Origin: Candidatus Riflebacteria bacterium HGW-Riflebacteria-1
GTDB taxonomy: Bacteria; Muiribacteriota; Ozemobacteria; Ozemobacterales; Ozemobacteraceae
Length of the DNA: 64,000 nucleotides
Direction of reading: 5' to 3'
Assembly: GCA_002839445.1 (NCBI GenBank)
Contig: PGYB01000005.1
Location: 1 to 64,000 of the forward strand
Shown here one piece after another: positions 54,276-63,555 of the stretch. A model generated the notes under the pieces. It did no database searches. It saw nothing but the letters and a program-made list of their open reading frames with translations, and had not been told where the DNA came from. Position 1 is the stretch's first letter. Each line of letters begins with the position of its first letter. A program made the position numbers and the translations under genes.

Positions 54276-55616
54276 ATGGCAAAGCAAGCATCTCTTTTAG
54301 CATTAAAAAGTTGGAAAAGGTTCTCGAGATCACTGCTGATAGCTGCATTGCTGAGCAACATTTCTGTCAGTATCTTACCAGCGGCAGAAAATACGTCATC
54401 TTCGCTGCAGTTGGCGGCAGCCCCTGCCAATCAGGCAACCATTGATGCTGCAAAGGCGCCGCCGGTTATTGTGCAAAAAGTTGTGACAGAGGATATCAGC
54501 CTGCAACTGCAGACTTCTGGCGACATACTGCCTTTTCAGGGTGCCGATATACACCCCAAAATCGGTGGTGAAGTAATTAAAATCAACGTCAGCGAAGGCT
54601 CGCAGGTTGCGCCCGGTGATCTTCTCGCCGAGATTGACCATAGAATTCTCGATGCGCAGCTTGAACAGGCTAAAGCAGCGGTCAGTGTGGCAAAGTCAGC
54701 TGTAGACGCTCAGGCTGTGCTGCTTAAGACTTCGCAGTCAGGGCTTATTTCGGCAAAGGCACAGGCAACTGCGGTGAAGGCCCAGGTAACCAACCTGACC
54801 GGAACGAGAAAACGTTACGAAGAACTGTTTCGCGAAGGTGCGGTATCAGAGCAGCAGCTCGATGACGTTACCGCACAGCACGATGCCGCGAAGGCGCAGC
54901 TGGTTGCGGCAGAATCGGGTATTCGTCAGGCTGAAGACGGTATTCAGACCAATCAGGTCAATCTCAAAATGCGCGAGGCACAGCTCATTCAGGCGCAGGC
55001 AAACCTGCATGTCGTTGAAGTTCAGCGCGAAAATGCTTTTGTCAGGGCTCCTTTTGCCGGAATTATCACTTCGCGGTTGCTTGACCCTGGTGCTATGGCC
55101 AATGCCGGTCAACCCATTTTTCGGCTTGAGCAGATGAACCCGGTAAAAGTCATTGGCAGTCTTGTCGAAAAAGACCTGATGTTGCTCACACAGGGAAAAA
55201 CCGAAGTGGCAGTTAAAGCAGCCAGTATTGACCGCGAATTCAAGGGAATTGTCGGCAAAGTATACCCTGCTATCTCGGCAAAAACCCGTACCGGCCAGTT
55301 TGAAATAATACTCGAAAATCCCGATATGACCTTGCGATCAGGCATGTATGCCAGCATTCAGTTATATCTGCAGACCGCCAAAAATGCTGTTGTAATGCCC
55401 AGAGATGCTCTGCTCAACCACAAGGGCCAGATGTCAGTAGTCCGCGTCAACAAGACTGGAATGGCCGAACGTGTACCGGTTCGTGTTGGCATTCTTCAAG
55501 ATACGCGCGCGCAGATTCTCGAAGGTCTCGAACCTGGCGACCTGATAGTAGGTCAGGGTGCCGAACTGGTTAAAACCGGTTCGCTGGTTAAGCCGGTTCT
55601 GGCGGAGGACAAGTAA
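54276..55616 (+). CDS. RND efflux periplasmic adaptor (HlyD/AcrA family)
   Basis: A 446-residue membrane-fusion protein. An N-terminal signal or anchor (about 18-42) is followed by a lipoyl-like half (GADIHPKIGGEVIKINVSEGSQVAPGDLLAEID), an alpha-hairpin coiled coil (about 125-245), the second lipoyl half (VRAPFAGIITSRLLDPGAMANAG) and beta-barrel and proximal domains. It bridges the RND transporter to the TolC-like channel. Its stop overlaps the pump start by one base (TAATG). Confidence 0.93.
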   Translation: MAKQASLLALKSWKRFSRSLLIAALLSNISVSILPAAENTSSSLQLAAAPANQATIDAAKAPPVIVQKVVTEDISLQLQTSGDILPFQGADIHPKIGGEVIKINVSEGSQVAPGDLLAEIDHRILDAQLEQAKAAVSVAKSAVDAQAVLLKTSQSGLISAKAQATAVKAQVTNLTGTRKRYEELFREGAVSEQQLDDVTAQHDAAKAQLVAAESGIRQAEDGIQTNQVNLKMREAQLIQAQANLHVVEVQRENAFVRAPFAGIITSRLLDPGAMANAGQPIFRLEQMNPVKVIGSLVEKDLMLLTQGKTEVAVKAASIDREFKGIVGKVYPAISAKTRTGQFEIILENPDMTLRSGMYASIQLYLQTAKNAVVMPRDALLNHKGQMSVVRVNKTGMAERVPVRVGILQDTRAQILEGLEPGDLIVGQGAELVKTGSLVKPVLAEDK

Positions 55617-58600
55617 TGAATCTCTCTGTATTTGGCGTTAAGTGGCCGGTTACTACATCGATGGTATTTCTGGCGGCCATTCTGCTGGGAGCTTTTTCAT
55701 GGACTCAGCTTGGCGTTGACCTGATGCCAGATTTCGAAATTCCGGCGGTTTCTATTATCACCAGTTACTCAGGCTGCGGCCCGCAGGAAATTGAATCAAG
55801 TATTACCGAACCCATCGAAGAAAGCGTGTCTACGGTCGAAAACGTCGACGAAATCACCTCACAGTCGCTCGAAGGCATTTCTATCGTTACCGTTAAATTT
55901 GCCTGGGGCGTCGACCTTGGCGCTGCAACAAACGATATCCGCGACAAACTCGACCTGGTTGCGCGTCGCCTGCCAGACAACGCCGAAAAACCGTTTATCT
56001 TTAAATTCAACACTTCGATGATTCCGGTCTGTATGCTTTCTGTTTCAGCAGATGAAAGCTGGGAAAAGCTCGACAAGATAACCGACAGAAAGATTATCGA
56101 CGCGCTGAAGCGTGTGAATGGCGTCGCTACGGCTATACAGCTTGGCGGCGACAAGCGCGGTGTACTGGTCGACCTTGACCGCGAGCGCCTGCAGGCTACT
56201 GGCTTGTCGGGCAACCAGATCGTCAACCTTTTATACAAGCAGAATATTGACAATCCCGGCGGGCATATCAAGCAGGGACAGTTTGAATATCTGACCCGCA
56301 CTCCGGGCAAATTCACCAGAGTCGAAGATCTTAAGTCGGTTGTACTGGCCACCAGACCAGGTGTTGTCAGACTCGGCGATGTTGCAGATATAAAAGATGG
56401 CTACCTCGAAAAATCCAACGAGTTTTTTATTAACGGCAAGCGCGGTATCGGGGTAATGGTGCAGAAGCAGTCTGGCGCGAACACGGTTACCGTTTCTGAC
56501 CGCGTCAAGAAGATGATCCCCCAGATTCAGGCCGGTTTGCCGCCTGATGTCAAAATAGAGATGATCTTTGACACTTCCGACTTTATCAAAAGCACCATCA
56601 AAAATCTGACTTCAGCCGTTCTACTTGGTGGCATTGCGGTTTTTTTTGTTATCATGTTCTTTCTGCGCGATATCAGGGCCAGTATTGTTGTCTGTGCCAC
56701 GATTCCAACATCACTGATCATAACCTTTCTGTTCATGTATATGGCCGGCTACACGCTCAACCAGATCTCGCTGTCGAGCCTGGCAATTGCGATCGGCATG
56801 GTTGTCGATAATGCTATTGTTATTCTCGATAACATCAAACGTTATCTTGAAAAGGGTGTTTCATCGCGAGAAAGCGCTATTTCAGGCGCTGTCGAAATGG
56901 GCACCTCGGTAATGGCCTCGACTTCGACTACCATCGTAATTTTCCTGCCCATCATTTTTACCACAGGAATTACCAACATCATGTTTGGCCAGCTGGCAAT
57001 GATTATTACCATGGCACTGGCGGCTTCTTTTATCTCGGCATTGATGCTGACGCCGATGCTGTGTTCAAAGTTGCTTAAACCAGCTGTGGTTAAGGAAAAG
57101 AATGTCGCGTTGCAGAAGTTTACGCTGCTCGACAGAGTCGAAGATGCTTATGTCAAGTCATTGAAACTGGTTCTCAGTCACCGCTGGAAAATGGTCGGCG
57201 GGCTATTGTTGCTGTTCTTTCTCTCGTTTGGCCTGATGAGTCTGGTTGGTATGGATTATCTGCCAGTCCAGGATCAGGGACGAATTACCATAAAGTATGA
57301 ATTGCCGGTAGGCACGCGTTATGAGATTACCGGCGAGTTTGGTCAGAAAATTGCCGCAGTAATTAGAGAGAAAGTTCCTGAGCTCAAAACTCTGGTGGTT
57401 CGTTACGGAAAGTCTGATGGCCAGAGTGGCTCAATGTCGGGTGGCAAAAATTTCTCTTATACCGGCCAGGTGAGCGTGATGCTGACGCCAAAAGACCAGC
57501 GCGCGCGCGGCGTCAAAGAGGTTATCGAAGACATTCGACCTGTAATCGAAAGTATACCCGGCATGACGGTAAGTTTTGATTCTGGCGACCCGATGGCTAA
57601 CATGATGGGTGGCGGTGGTGCCGCATTCACCATAAATCTTTACGGCTACGATCTTCAGACCGGTCTTGACTGGGCTAATCAGCTTAAAATAGCGTTGGTA
57701 TCAGTGCCTGGTCTTAAGGATATTGAAATCAACCAGGATCTGGCGCAGCCTGAACTGCAGGTAATTATCGATCGCGAAAAAGCTTCTACTCTTGGTTTTA
57801 ACGTGTCAGACATCGGCAGCACAGTAGAGACCTATATCAGTGGTAACAGCATGGTTAAGTATCAGGAAGGTGGCGATGAATACGATGTTGTTGTGCGTCT
57901 GCGCCCCGAAGACCGCGATAAAATAACCGACCTCAGCCGGATTCCTCTAATCAGTCCAACCGGGCAATCAGTCAGGCTCGACAACCTTGCCGAGATACGC
58001 AATGAATTCGGGCCGACCAGTGTGTCGCGCAGCGAACAGGAACGCTATGTGCAGATTACCGGTCAGGTCTATGGCCGTGGTTCTGGCGATGTCAGCGCCG
58101 ACGCAGAGGTAATCATCAACTCTATTCCTGTACCGCCGGGCTTCTCGTGGAGATTTGCCGGTAACGAAGAACAGCGCCAGGAGTCTTTTATCGTGCTTCT
58201 CCAGGCCGCACTTCTTGGCTGTATTCTCGTATACATGGTTATGGCATCGCAGTTTGAATCGTTGCTGGCGCCATTTATCATTGCCATGAGCATACCATTC
58301 GGCTTTATCGGTGCGGTTCTGCTTCTGGTGCTTGTCGGTTCGCGTATTTCGACGGTTTCGCTGCTTGCTTTTCTCATTCTGATCGGTATTGTCGTCAACA
58401 ATGGCATTGTTCTGATCAGTTATATAAACATTCTGATCAGGCGCAAGATACCGCTGCGGGAAGCCTTGTTGATCGCGGGCAGGAGTCGTCTGCGCCCGAT
58501 TCTGGCTACTACGGCAACGACAATGCTTGGCATGATGCCAATGGCGCTGTCAAGAGGCGAAGGCTCTGAAATCTGGGTGCCCATGGGTATGAGCGTTATT

Positions 58601-58699
58601 GGCGGCCTGATAGTTTCTACAATGATGACGTTGTTTTTCATGCCAGTTCTTTATTCACTGTTCAGCCGCTGGCTGGTGCCGGCAAATCACCCTGCATGA
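55616..58699 (+). CDS. RND-family efflux transporter
   Basis: A 1,027-residue inner-membrane antiporter of AcrB length, with 12 membrane helices and two large periplasmic loops. It opens LSVFGVKWPVTTSMVFLAAILLGAF, then LMPDFEIPAVSIITSYSGCGPQEIE. The helix-4 proton relay reads IGMVVDNAIVILDNI; the second Asp of the AcrB pair is Asn, as in many RND relatives. The substrate-entry GG and the C-terminal GIVVNNGIVLISYIN are typical. It exports lipophilic compounds or drugs using proton-motive force; specificity is unknown. Confidence 0.95.
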   Translation: MNLSVFGVKWPVTTSMVFLAAILLGAFSWTQLGVDLMPDFEIPAVSIITSYSGCGPQEIESSITEPIEESVSTVENVDEITSQSLEGISIVTVKFAWGVDLGAATNDIRDKLDLVARRLPDNAEKPFIFKFNTSMIPVCMLSVSADESWEKLDKITDRKIIDALKRVNGVATAIQLGGDKRGVLVDLDRERLQATGLSGNQIVNLLYKQNIDNPGGHIKQGQFEYLTRTPGKFTRVEDLKSVVLATRPGVVRLGDVADIKDGYLEKSNEFFINGKRGIGVMVQKQSGANTVTVSDRVKKMIPQIQAGLPPDVKIEMIFDTSDFIKSTIKNLTSAVLLGGIAVFFVIMFFLRDIRASIVVCATIPTSLIITFLFMYMAGYTLNQISLSSLAIAIGMVVDNAIVILDNIKRYLEKGVSSRESAISGAVEMGTSVMASTSTTIVIFLPIIFTTGITNIMFGQLAMIITMALAASFISALMLTPMLCSKLLKPAVVKEKNVALQKFTLLDRVEDAYVKSLKLVLSHRWKMVGGLLLLFFLSFGLMSLVGMDYLPVQDQGRITIKYELPVGTRYEITGEFGQKIAAVIREKVPELKTLVVRYGKSDGQSGSMSGGKNFSYTGQVSVMLTPKDQRARGVKEVIEDIRPVIESIPGMTVSFDSGDPMANMMGGGGAAFTINLYGYDLQTGLDWANQLKIALVSVPGLKDIEINQDLAQPELQVIIDREKASTLGFNVSDIGSTVETYISGNSMVKYQEGGDEYDVVVRLRPEDRDKITDLSRIPLISPTGQSVRLDNLAEIRNEFGPTSVSRSEQERYVQITGQVYGRGSGDVSADAEVIINSIPVPPGFSWRFAGNEEQRQESFIVLLQAALLGCILVYMVMASQFESLLAPFIIAMSIPFGFIGAVLLLVLVGSRISTVSLLAFLILIGIVVNNGIVLISYINILIRRKIPLREALLIAGRSRLRPILATTATTMLGMMPMALSRGEGSEIWVPMGMSVIGGLIVSTMMTLFFMPVLYSLFSRWLVPANHPA

Positions 58700-58712
58700 T
58701 GGAGATAACATT

Positions 58713-59003
58713 ATGGAATTCTTAATAATAGTATGCAGCGCAACATTGCAGGACGAGATCGACCGGCTTTTCGAGAGACTTGCCGTTACCGGCTACACAC
58801 ATATTCCTCAGGCCACCGGTCGCGGAAATGGCGGCGGAACCCGCTTGAATGACGAAGTCTGGCCGGGCCAGAACAGCATGTATATGATCGCTGTCAGCCC
58901 GAATCAGGCAAAAGAAATCAAGGCCTGGGTGCATGACTACCGTGAAGGGTCGCTGCGCGAAGGTCTTAAGCTTTTCGCATTACCGATGAGCGAAGTAATA
59001 TAA
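58713..59003 (+). CDS. PII-like small protein of the efflux operon
   Basis: A 96-residue protein with a ferredoxin-like, PII-type pattern (MEFLIIVCSATLQDEIDRLFERLAVTGYTHIPQATGRG, then MYMIAVSPNQAKEIKAWVHDYR). Similar short proteins follow RND genes in other bacteria and may act as a nucleotide-linked or ligand-linked modulator. The T-loop reads TGRGNGGGTRLNDEVW. GGAG precedes the ATG, and it is 13 bases after the pump. Function is inferred from fold and place only. Confidence 0.72.
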   Translation: MEFLIIVCSATLQDEIDRLFERLAVTGYTHIPQATGRGNGGGTRLNDEVWPGQNSMYMIAVSPNQAKEIKAWVHDYREGSLREGLKLFALPMSEVI

Positions 59004-59060
59004 TTGCGAGATACTTGCAATGACAGTCTAATCTCAATAAAGTCGGATTTTGCCTGGTCC

Positions 59061-62000
59061 TCAGCCGTCTGAAGAGAGCTTTCTGGCGTGGCGGCTGAGC
59101 AATGCCGACAATTCTTCTTTTAGGTATGGTTTGCCAAGACTGTCGTTAAAGCCATACTTCTGCGGTTGTGCCATGACCGGATCATCTGAATAGCCGCTTG
59201 AGACAAAAACCGGCAGATCAGGAAACCGTTTGCGCACTTCGACAATAGCATCTTTTCCGCCCATGCCGCCGGTAATGGTCAGGTCAAAAATCGCTGCGTC
59301 AATCGCCGCACCGTTGCTGGTAAGCAGGCTGAGCGCTTCTTCGCCGTCTTTTGCTTCAACAACGCTGTAACCCATGTTTTGTAGAAGCTTGCTGACAATA
59401 TTGCGCACGAATGGTTCGTCATCCATTATCAAAATCTGGCCCTTGCCGCTATGCTGTGCCTGCGGAGCCGCTGTTTTGCTTTCTAGCAGGCTCTGCGAAG
59501 CCGGTAAGAAAATGTGAAAGGTAGAACCCTTACCCATTACCGATTCTACATCGATCATGCCGCCATGTTTTTGAATAATTGTGTAGCAGGTGGTTAAGCC
59601 AAGGCCATTGCCTTTCTGCTTGGTGGTAAAAAACGGGTCGAAGATTCTCTGCATAATGCCGGCAGGCATGCCGATTCCGCTGTCTTTTACCGAAATCCTG
59701 AGGTAATTTCCCGGTTTGAGCAACAGGTGGTTTCCGCTTGTGAGAATGATGTTTTGAGCCTGAATAAATATTTTGCCGCCCATCGGCATTGCCTGCTGGG
59801 CGTTTATTACCAGATTATCAATGGTCTGCTCAATCTGGCCCTTGTCAAAATCTGCCGCCCATAGATCTTCGGCGATGCTGAACTCACAGTTAATGGCTGA
59901 GCCTGACAGGGCAAACATCGCAGATTCCTTGATAATCGGCCCAAGATAGCCGGGCTTGCGCAAAGGCGCACCACCTTTTGAAAAGGCAAGAAGCTGTCTG
60001 GTAAGATTTTTGGCGCGCTCAAAAACGATCAGTGCCTGATCAAGATAGCTTGCAGTTTTTTGTGCATCTTTCGTTATGCGGGCGAGTTCAATAAAACCAA
60101 AAATTCCTGACAGCAGATTGTTAAAATCGTGAGCGATGCCACCGGCCAGAACTCCTATTGCCTCGAGTTTATCGGTTCTCTGCAGCGCATCCAGCAGTTT
60201 CTGCTTTTCGGTCATATCACGAAAAACCAGCACTACACCAATGGTGGCGTTGTTCGCGTCTTTTATTGGTGCGCCGCTGTCGGCAATAATGCGCTCAGTG
60301 CCGTCGCGCGCGATCAGCATCGTGTGGTTTGCCAGTTCAACAATCTCACCCGAGGCAATGACTTTTGCGACCGGGCTTGTACATGGCTCACGTGTTGTTT
60401 CGTGAATGATTCTAAACACTTCTTCGAGGGGCTGCCCCTCTGCTTCGACCTGAGGCCAGCCGGTGAGCTCTTCGGCAACCCGGTTCATCATTACGATTTT
60501 GCCACTGGTGTCAGTGGTGATAACTCCGTCGCCAATGCTGCGCAGCGTTACAGCAAGCCGTTCTTTTTCGGCTGCCAATATAGCTTCTGCCTGTTTCTGG
60601 CTGGTGATATCCCTGAATTCAACCGTTCTTACCCGCTTACCTCGATAGGGAATCTCGCGGGCCTCCAGCCGAATGGGAAATTCTTCAGCATTTTTTCGCA
60701 CACCGGTAGCTTCATAAGGCTTCTCATAGCCAGCTCTAATATTATTAGTTACCATATCTCTGTCTTTTTCAGAGATTAACAACAAGCCGTTCATTCCGAT
60801 AAGTTCAGCCACAGAATACCCGGTAATTTCTGATAAGCCCTGGTTGCAGTCTAATATTGTTCCTTTATCATGAATTGCAATGCCGCCGAAAGAAGCATTG
60901 TGAAGCGCTTTAAAACGGGTTTCATTTTCTTCGGCAATCTCTTTTGCCTTGCGCAACTCTTCTTCTGCCAGCTTGCGTTCAGTTATGTCCTGTACCATGC
61001 CAACAGAACGAAAGAGGGTATCTGCTTCATTAAATTCATTGCGGCACTTTTCCTGAACATGGCGGATCTCGCCGTTATCCTGGCGAACTATCCGGTGTTC
61101 GATTTCGTAGTAATCTTTTTTTTCTTGAATAGAGGTGGAGTAGACCGCTTCGACAGTTGCGCGATCATCTGGATGACAGGCTTCTATGAAGCTTTCAAAA
61201 GAGGGCGCAAATTCCTGTGGATTGACTCCAAAAATTCGATAGGTTTCAGCTGACCAGGTAAGTTCCCGGGTAAGCTGATCGAACTTCCAGCTGCCGACCT
61301 TAGCGATCTGCTGCGCATGCGCCAGCATGGCCTCACTCTCCCGCAGTGCCTTTTCGGCAAGTTTAAGCCGGGTGATATCAATGGTAAAGCCGGCAAGATA
61401 GTCAGGTTTGCCGGAAATTTTAATCGGAAACTTGATGGTCGAATAGTGCTGGCCGTTCAATTCTTCTTCAATAGCTAAGGGTTTGCCCTCATTCAGAATT
61501 TTACGATCAGCCTCGATCATTGGGCCAGCCAGTTCGATCGGAAACAACTCATCCATGGTTTTGCCAAGTATTTCATCAAGCGGTCTACCAATCATCTGCT
61601 CATAGTTTCTGCTTAGTCTTAAGGCCCGCAGCTCATTGTCCTTGAAAAAAACAAAAGCCGGGTTGTGTTCCATGAAGGTGGTGAAAATTTCTTTGCTTTC
61701 CTGCAGTTCATCAGCAATTCGCTGGTGTCGCGCCGCTTCTTCGCGCAACTGCCGATTGGCTTTCTGCAAGTCTTCATTGCTCTGTTGAAGCTGCTTGATT
61801 CGGGTGTCAGCCGGTTGTTTCTGCGCGTTGCGCTCGACAATAATCGCCAGCATCTGAGTGATACTGCAGATAAAATCATGCTGTTCGCCAGTCAGCGATG
61901 AATTTTCGCTAACTACCAGCCAACCGTAATTTGCGCTGGAAGTCTGCAGCGCAATTCCATTGGCCGGTTCCGGTGAGCTGGCCTCTTTGAACTCGAAACG

Positions 62001-62123
62001 AGCAGGAGCGAAGAACTCCTCAAGAGCCGCGACAAACTTCGTGAAAACCTTGTCGAAGCCATCATTCTGTGCAAGTTTCAGCAGCAGGCTAAGAAGATTT
62101 TGCACTTCTGGGTAGTTTTTCAT
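59061..62123 (-). CDS. Multi-PAS hybrid sensor histidine kinase
   Basis: A 1,020-residue cytoplasmic kinase with no membrane segment. A GAF-like region (about 1-115) is followed by a short coiled coil, four PAS domains (about 140-255, 258-385, 398-515 and 520-640), a dimerisation domain with the phospho-acceptor His in GGIAHDFNNLL, an HATPase domain (NLVINAQQAMP, DSGIGMP, NGLGLTTCYTIIQ) and a C-terminal receiver with acceptor Asp in AAIFDLTITGG. The receiver makes it a hybrid, so a partner phosphotransfer protein or output regulator is expected; neither is in the window. No clear ribosome site precedes the ATG. Confidence 0.93.
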   Translation of the reverse strand: MKNYPEVQNLLSLLLKLAQNDGFDKVFTKFVAALEEFFAPARFEFKEASSPEPANGIALQTSSANYGWLVVSENSSLTGEQHDFICSITQMLAIIVERNAQKQPADTRIKQLQQSNEDLQKANRQLREEAARHQRIADELQESKEIFTTFMEHNPAFVFFKDNELRALRLSRNYEQMIGRPLDEILGKTMDELFPIELAGPMIEADRKILNEGKPLAIEEELNGQHYSTIKFPIKISGKPDYLAGFTIDITRLKLAEKALRESEAMLAHAQQIAKVGSWKFDQLTRELTWSAETYRIFGVNPQEFAPSFESFIEACHPDDRATVEAVYSTSIQEKKDYYEIEHRIVRQDNGEIRHVQEKCRNEFNEADTLFRSVGMVQDITERKLAEEELRKAKEIAEENETRFKALHNASFGGIAIHDKGTILDCNQGLSEITGYSVAELIGMNGLLLISEKDRDMVTNNIRAGYEKPYEATGVRKNAEEFPIRLEAREIPYRGKRVRTVEFRDITSQKQAEAILAAEKERLAVTLRSIGDGVITTDTSGKIVMMNRVAEELTGWPQVEAEGQPLEEVFRIIHETTREPCTSPVAKVIASGEIVELANHTMLIARDGTERIIADSGAPIKDANNATIGVVLVFRDMTEKQKLLDALQRTDKLEAIGVLAGGIAHDFNNLLSGIFGFIELARITKDAQKTASYLDQALIVFERAKNLTRQLLAFSKGGAPLRKPGYLGPIIKESAMFALSGSAINCEFSIAEDLWAADFDKGQIEQTIDNLVINAQQAMPMGGKIFIQAQNIILTSGNHLLLKPGNYLRISVKDSGIGMPAGIMQRIFDPFFTTKQKGNGLGLTTCYTIIQKHGGMIDVESVMGKGSTFHIFLPASQSLLESKTAAPQAQHSGKGQILIMDDEPFVRNIVSKLLQNMGYSVVEAKDGEEALSLLTSNGAAIDAAIFDLTITGGMGGKDAIVEVRKRFPDLPVFVSSGYSDDPVMAQPQKYGFNDSLGKPYLKEELSALLSRHARKLSSDG

Positions 62124-62622
62124 TGATAGAGCACAAATTCCTGATTGTACCTTTTAAGCATTAGTAACTCTGCCTCTCTGTTAATAACCTTCGAGCTTTT
62201 CTGTCTGTCTCTGCAGCAATTATATCTCCCGACCTCTGCACAAGTCAAATTCAATGCAAAAACTGGTCCTCTGACAACATTGAATGAGTAGTTTCGCCGG
62301 TAAAAAAATGATGAAAATTGCTTTTATAAGAACGTTAACAAGGGCGTAGGCTGGAATTGCTTTACTCATCTGCGAGAGAGGATTAGAGCAGTCGCACAAA
62401 TAATGCCTTAGCCCTTTCCAAAAACTTAACAGTAATCATTTGACTAAGATCTCGGGTTAGAATAAAACACTTTTGCGACTGCCCTTCCCGTTGGTGAAGG
62501 TGTTTGATGGCATTTAATTTAAGCATCTGTTCTGGTAAAACCAGAAGCGGTTAAGGAAAAAATAGAAAAAAGGTGGCGTATCTGCTAGAATTCACCTTGA
62601 ATCAATAGAGGGGGTGTATCCC
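62124..62622. other. Divergent non-coding interval of 499 bp
   Basis: It separates the kinase from the ABC permease operon. It holds a 9-bp inverted repeat GCAGTCGCA (62388-62396) and TGCGACTGC (62474-62482), and a 7-bp hairpin TTCTGGT-AAA-ACCAGAA (62530-62546). The ribosome site GAGGGGG at 62608-62614 belongs to the permease. No gene is visible. Confidence 0.5.
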
Positions 62623-63555
62623 TTGGCCATTACAAGTTCAAAAGACACCGCGATTTCTTTCAGCTTTCTGTCACCGTTTCTGCTGTTTTTCGGGGTGTTT
62701 CTGATTTTTCCGATTTTCTATTCGTTTTACTTGAGCTTTTTTGGCTCACCCACCGATTACAGTCTGGCCAACCTCGACTTTGTCGGCCTTGCCAACTACT
62801 TCAGAATAGCTGGCGATATGCAGTTCTGGTGGTCGCTCGGTGTCACCGCGTTGTATGGAATGATAAGCATTCCGCTTGGTATCAGTGCCGCGCTGGCTCT
62901 GGCCCTTTTACTCGACAACAAGCTGTTTGGTAAAAGCTTTTTCAGAAGCGCCTTCTTCTTGCCAAACGTACTCGATATGCTTGTTGTTGGCGTTATCTGG
63001 ACTCTCATTTATGCGCCAAAATTCGGCGCGCTGGCACAGATCACCACCTGGCTGTTCAGCGAAGACAACTTTTTTAACACTACCGGCCTGCTGGGCAGCC
63101 CGATGACCGCGCTGCTCGCCGTAGTTATCGCCATGGTTCTCAAAGGCGCCGGATTTGGCATGGTACTGTTTCTCGCCGCCCTGCAGAATATTCCCGAAGC
63201 AGTATACGAAGCTGCTGACATCGATGGCGCCACCGAGTGGCAGAAATTCAAGCACATCACTGTACCGTTGTTACGCCCGATTATCACGTTCATGGTTATT
63301 ACCGGAGTTATCGGCGCACTCAACGCCTTTACCGAAATCTACGCCATGACCTCGGGCGGCCCGCAGGTGGTAATAGGTGGCGAAACCGTCGGTTCGACCT
63401 CAGTTGCCGGTTACTACCTGTTTAAACAGTTTGATGCCGGAAACTATGGCTATGCTGCCGCGATTTCATACATGCTGCTGATTATCACTCTTGGTATTAC
63501 CTGGCTGCAGCAGCGTTTTATGAGCCGAGGCAATGGCCCGGAGGTGAAGAAATGA
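62623..63555 (+). CDS. ABC sugar transporter permease, MalF type
   Basis: A 310-residue inner-membrane protein. The start is TTG 62623, eight bases after GAGGGGG; a GTG three codons earlier lies on top of that site. It has six hydrophobic segments and the ABC-coupling EAA loop EAADIDGATEWQKFKHITVPLLRPII. It is the CUT1-type partner of the next permease for uptake of a sugar or glycerophosphate-like solute. The binding protein and ATPase are not in the window. Its stop overlaps the next start (ATGA). Confidence 0.93.
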   Translation: MAITSSKDTAISFSFLSPFLLFFGVFLIFPIFYSFYLSFFGSPTDYSLANLDFVGLANYFRIAGDMQFWWSLGVTALYGMISIPLGISAALALALLLDNKLFGKSFFRSAFFLPNVLDMLVVGVIWTLIYAPKFGALAQITTWLFSEDNFFNTTGLLGSPMTALLAVVIAMVLKGAGFGMVLFLAALQNIPEAVYEAADIDGATEWQKFKHITVPLLRPIITFMVITGVIGALNAFTEIYAMTSGGPQVVIGGETVGSTSVAGYYLFKQFDAGNYGYAAAISYMLLIITLGITWLQQRFMSRGNGPEVKK

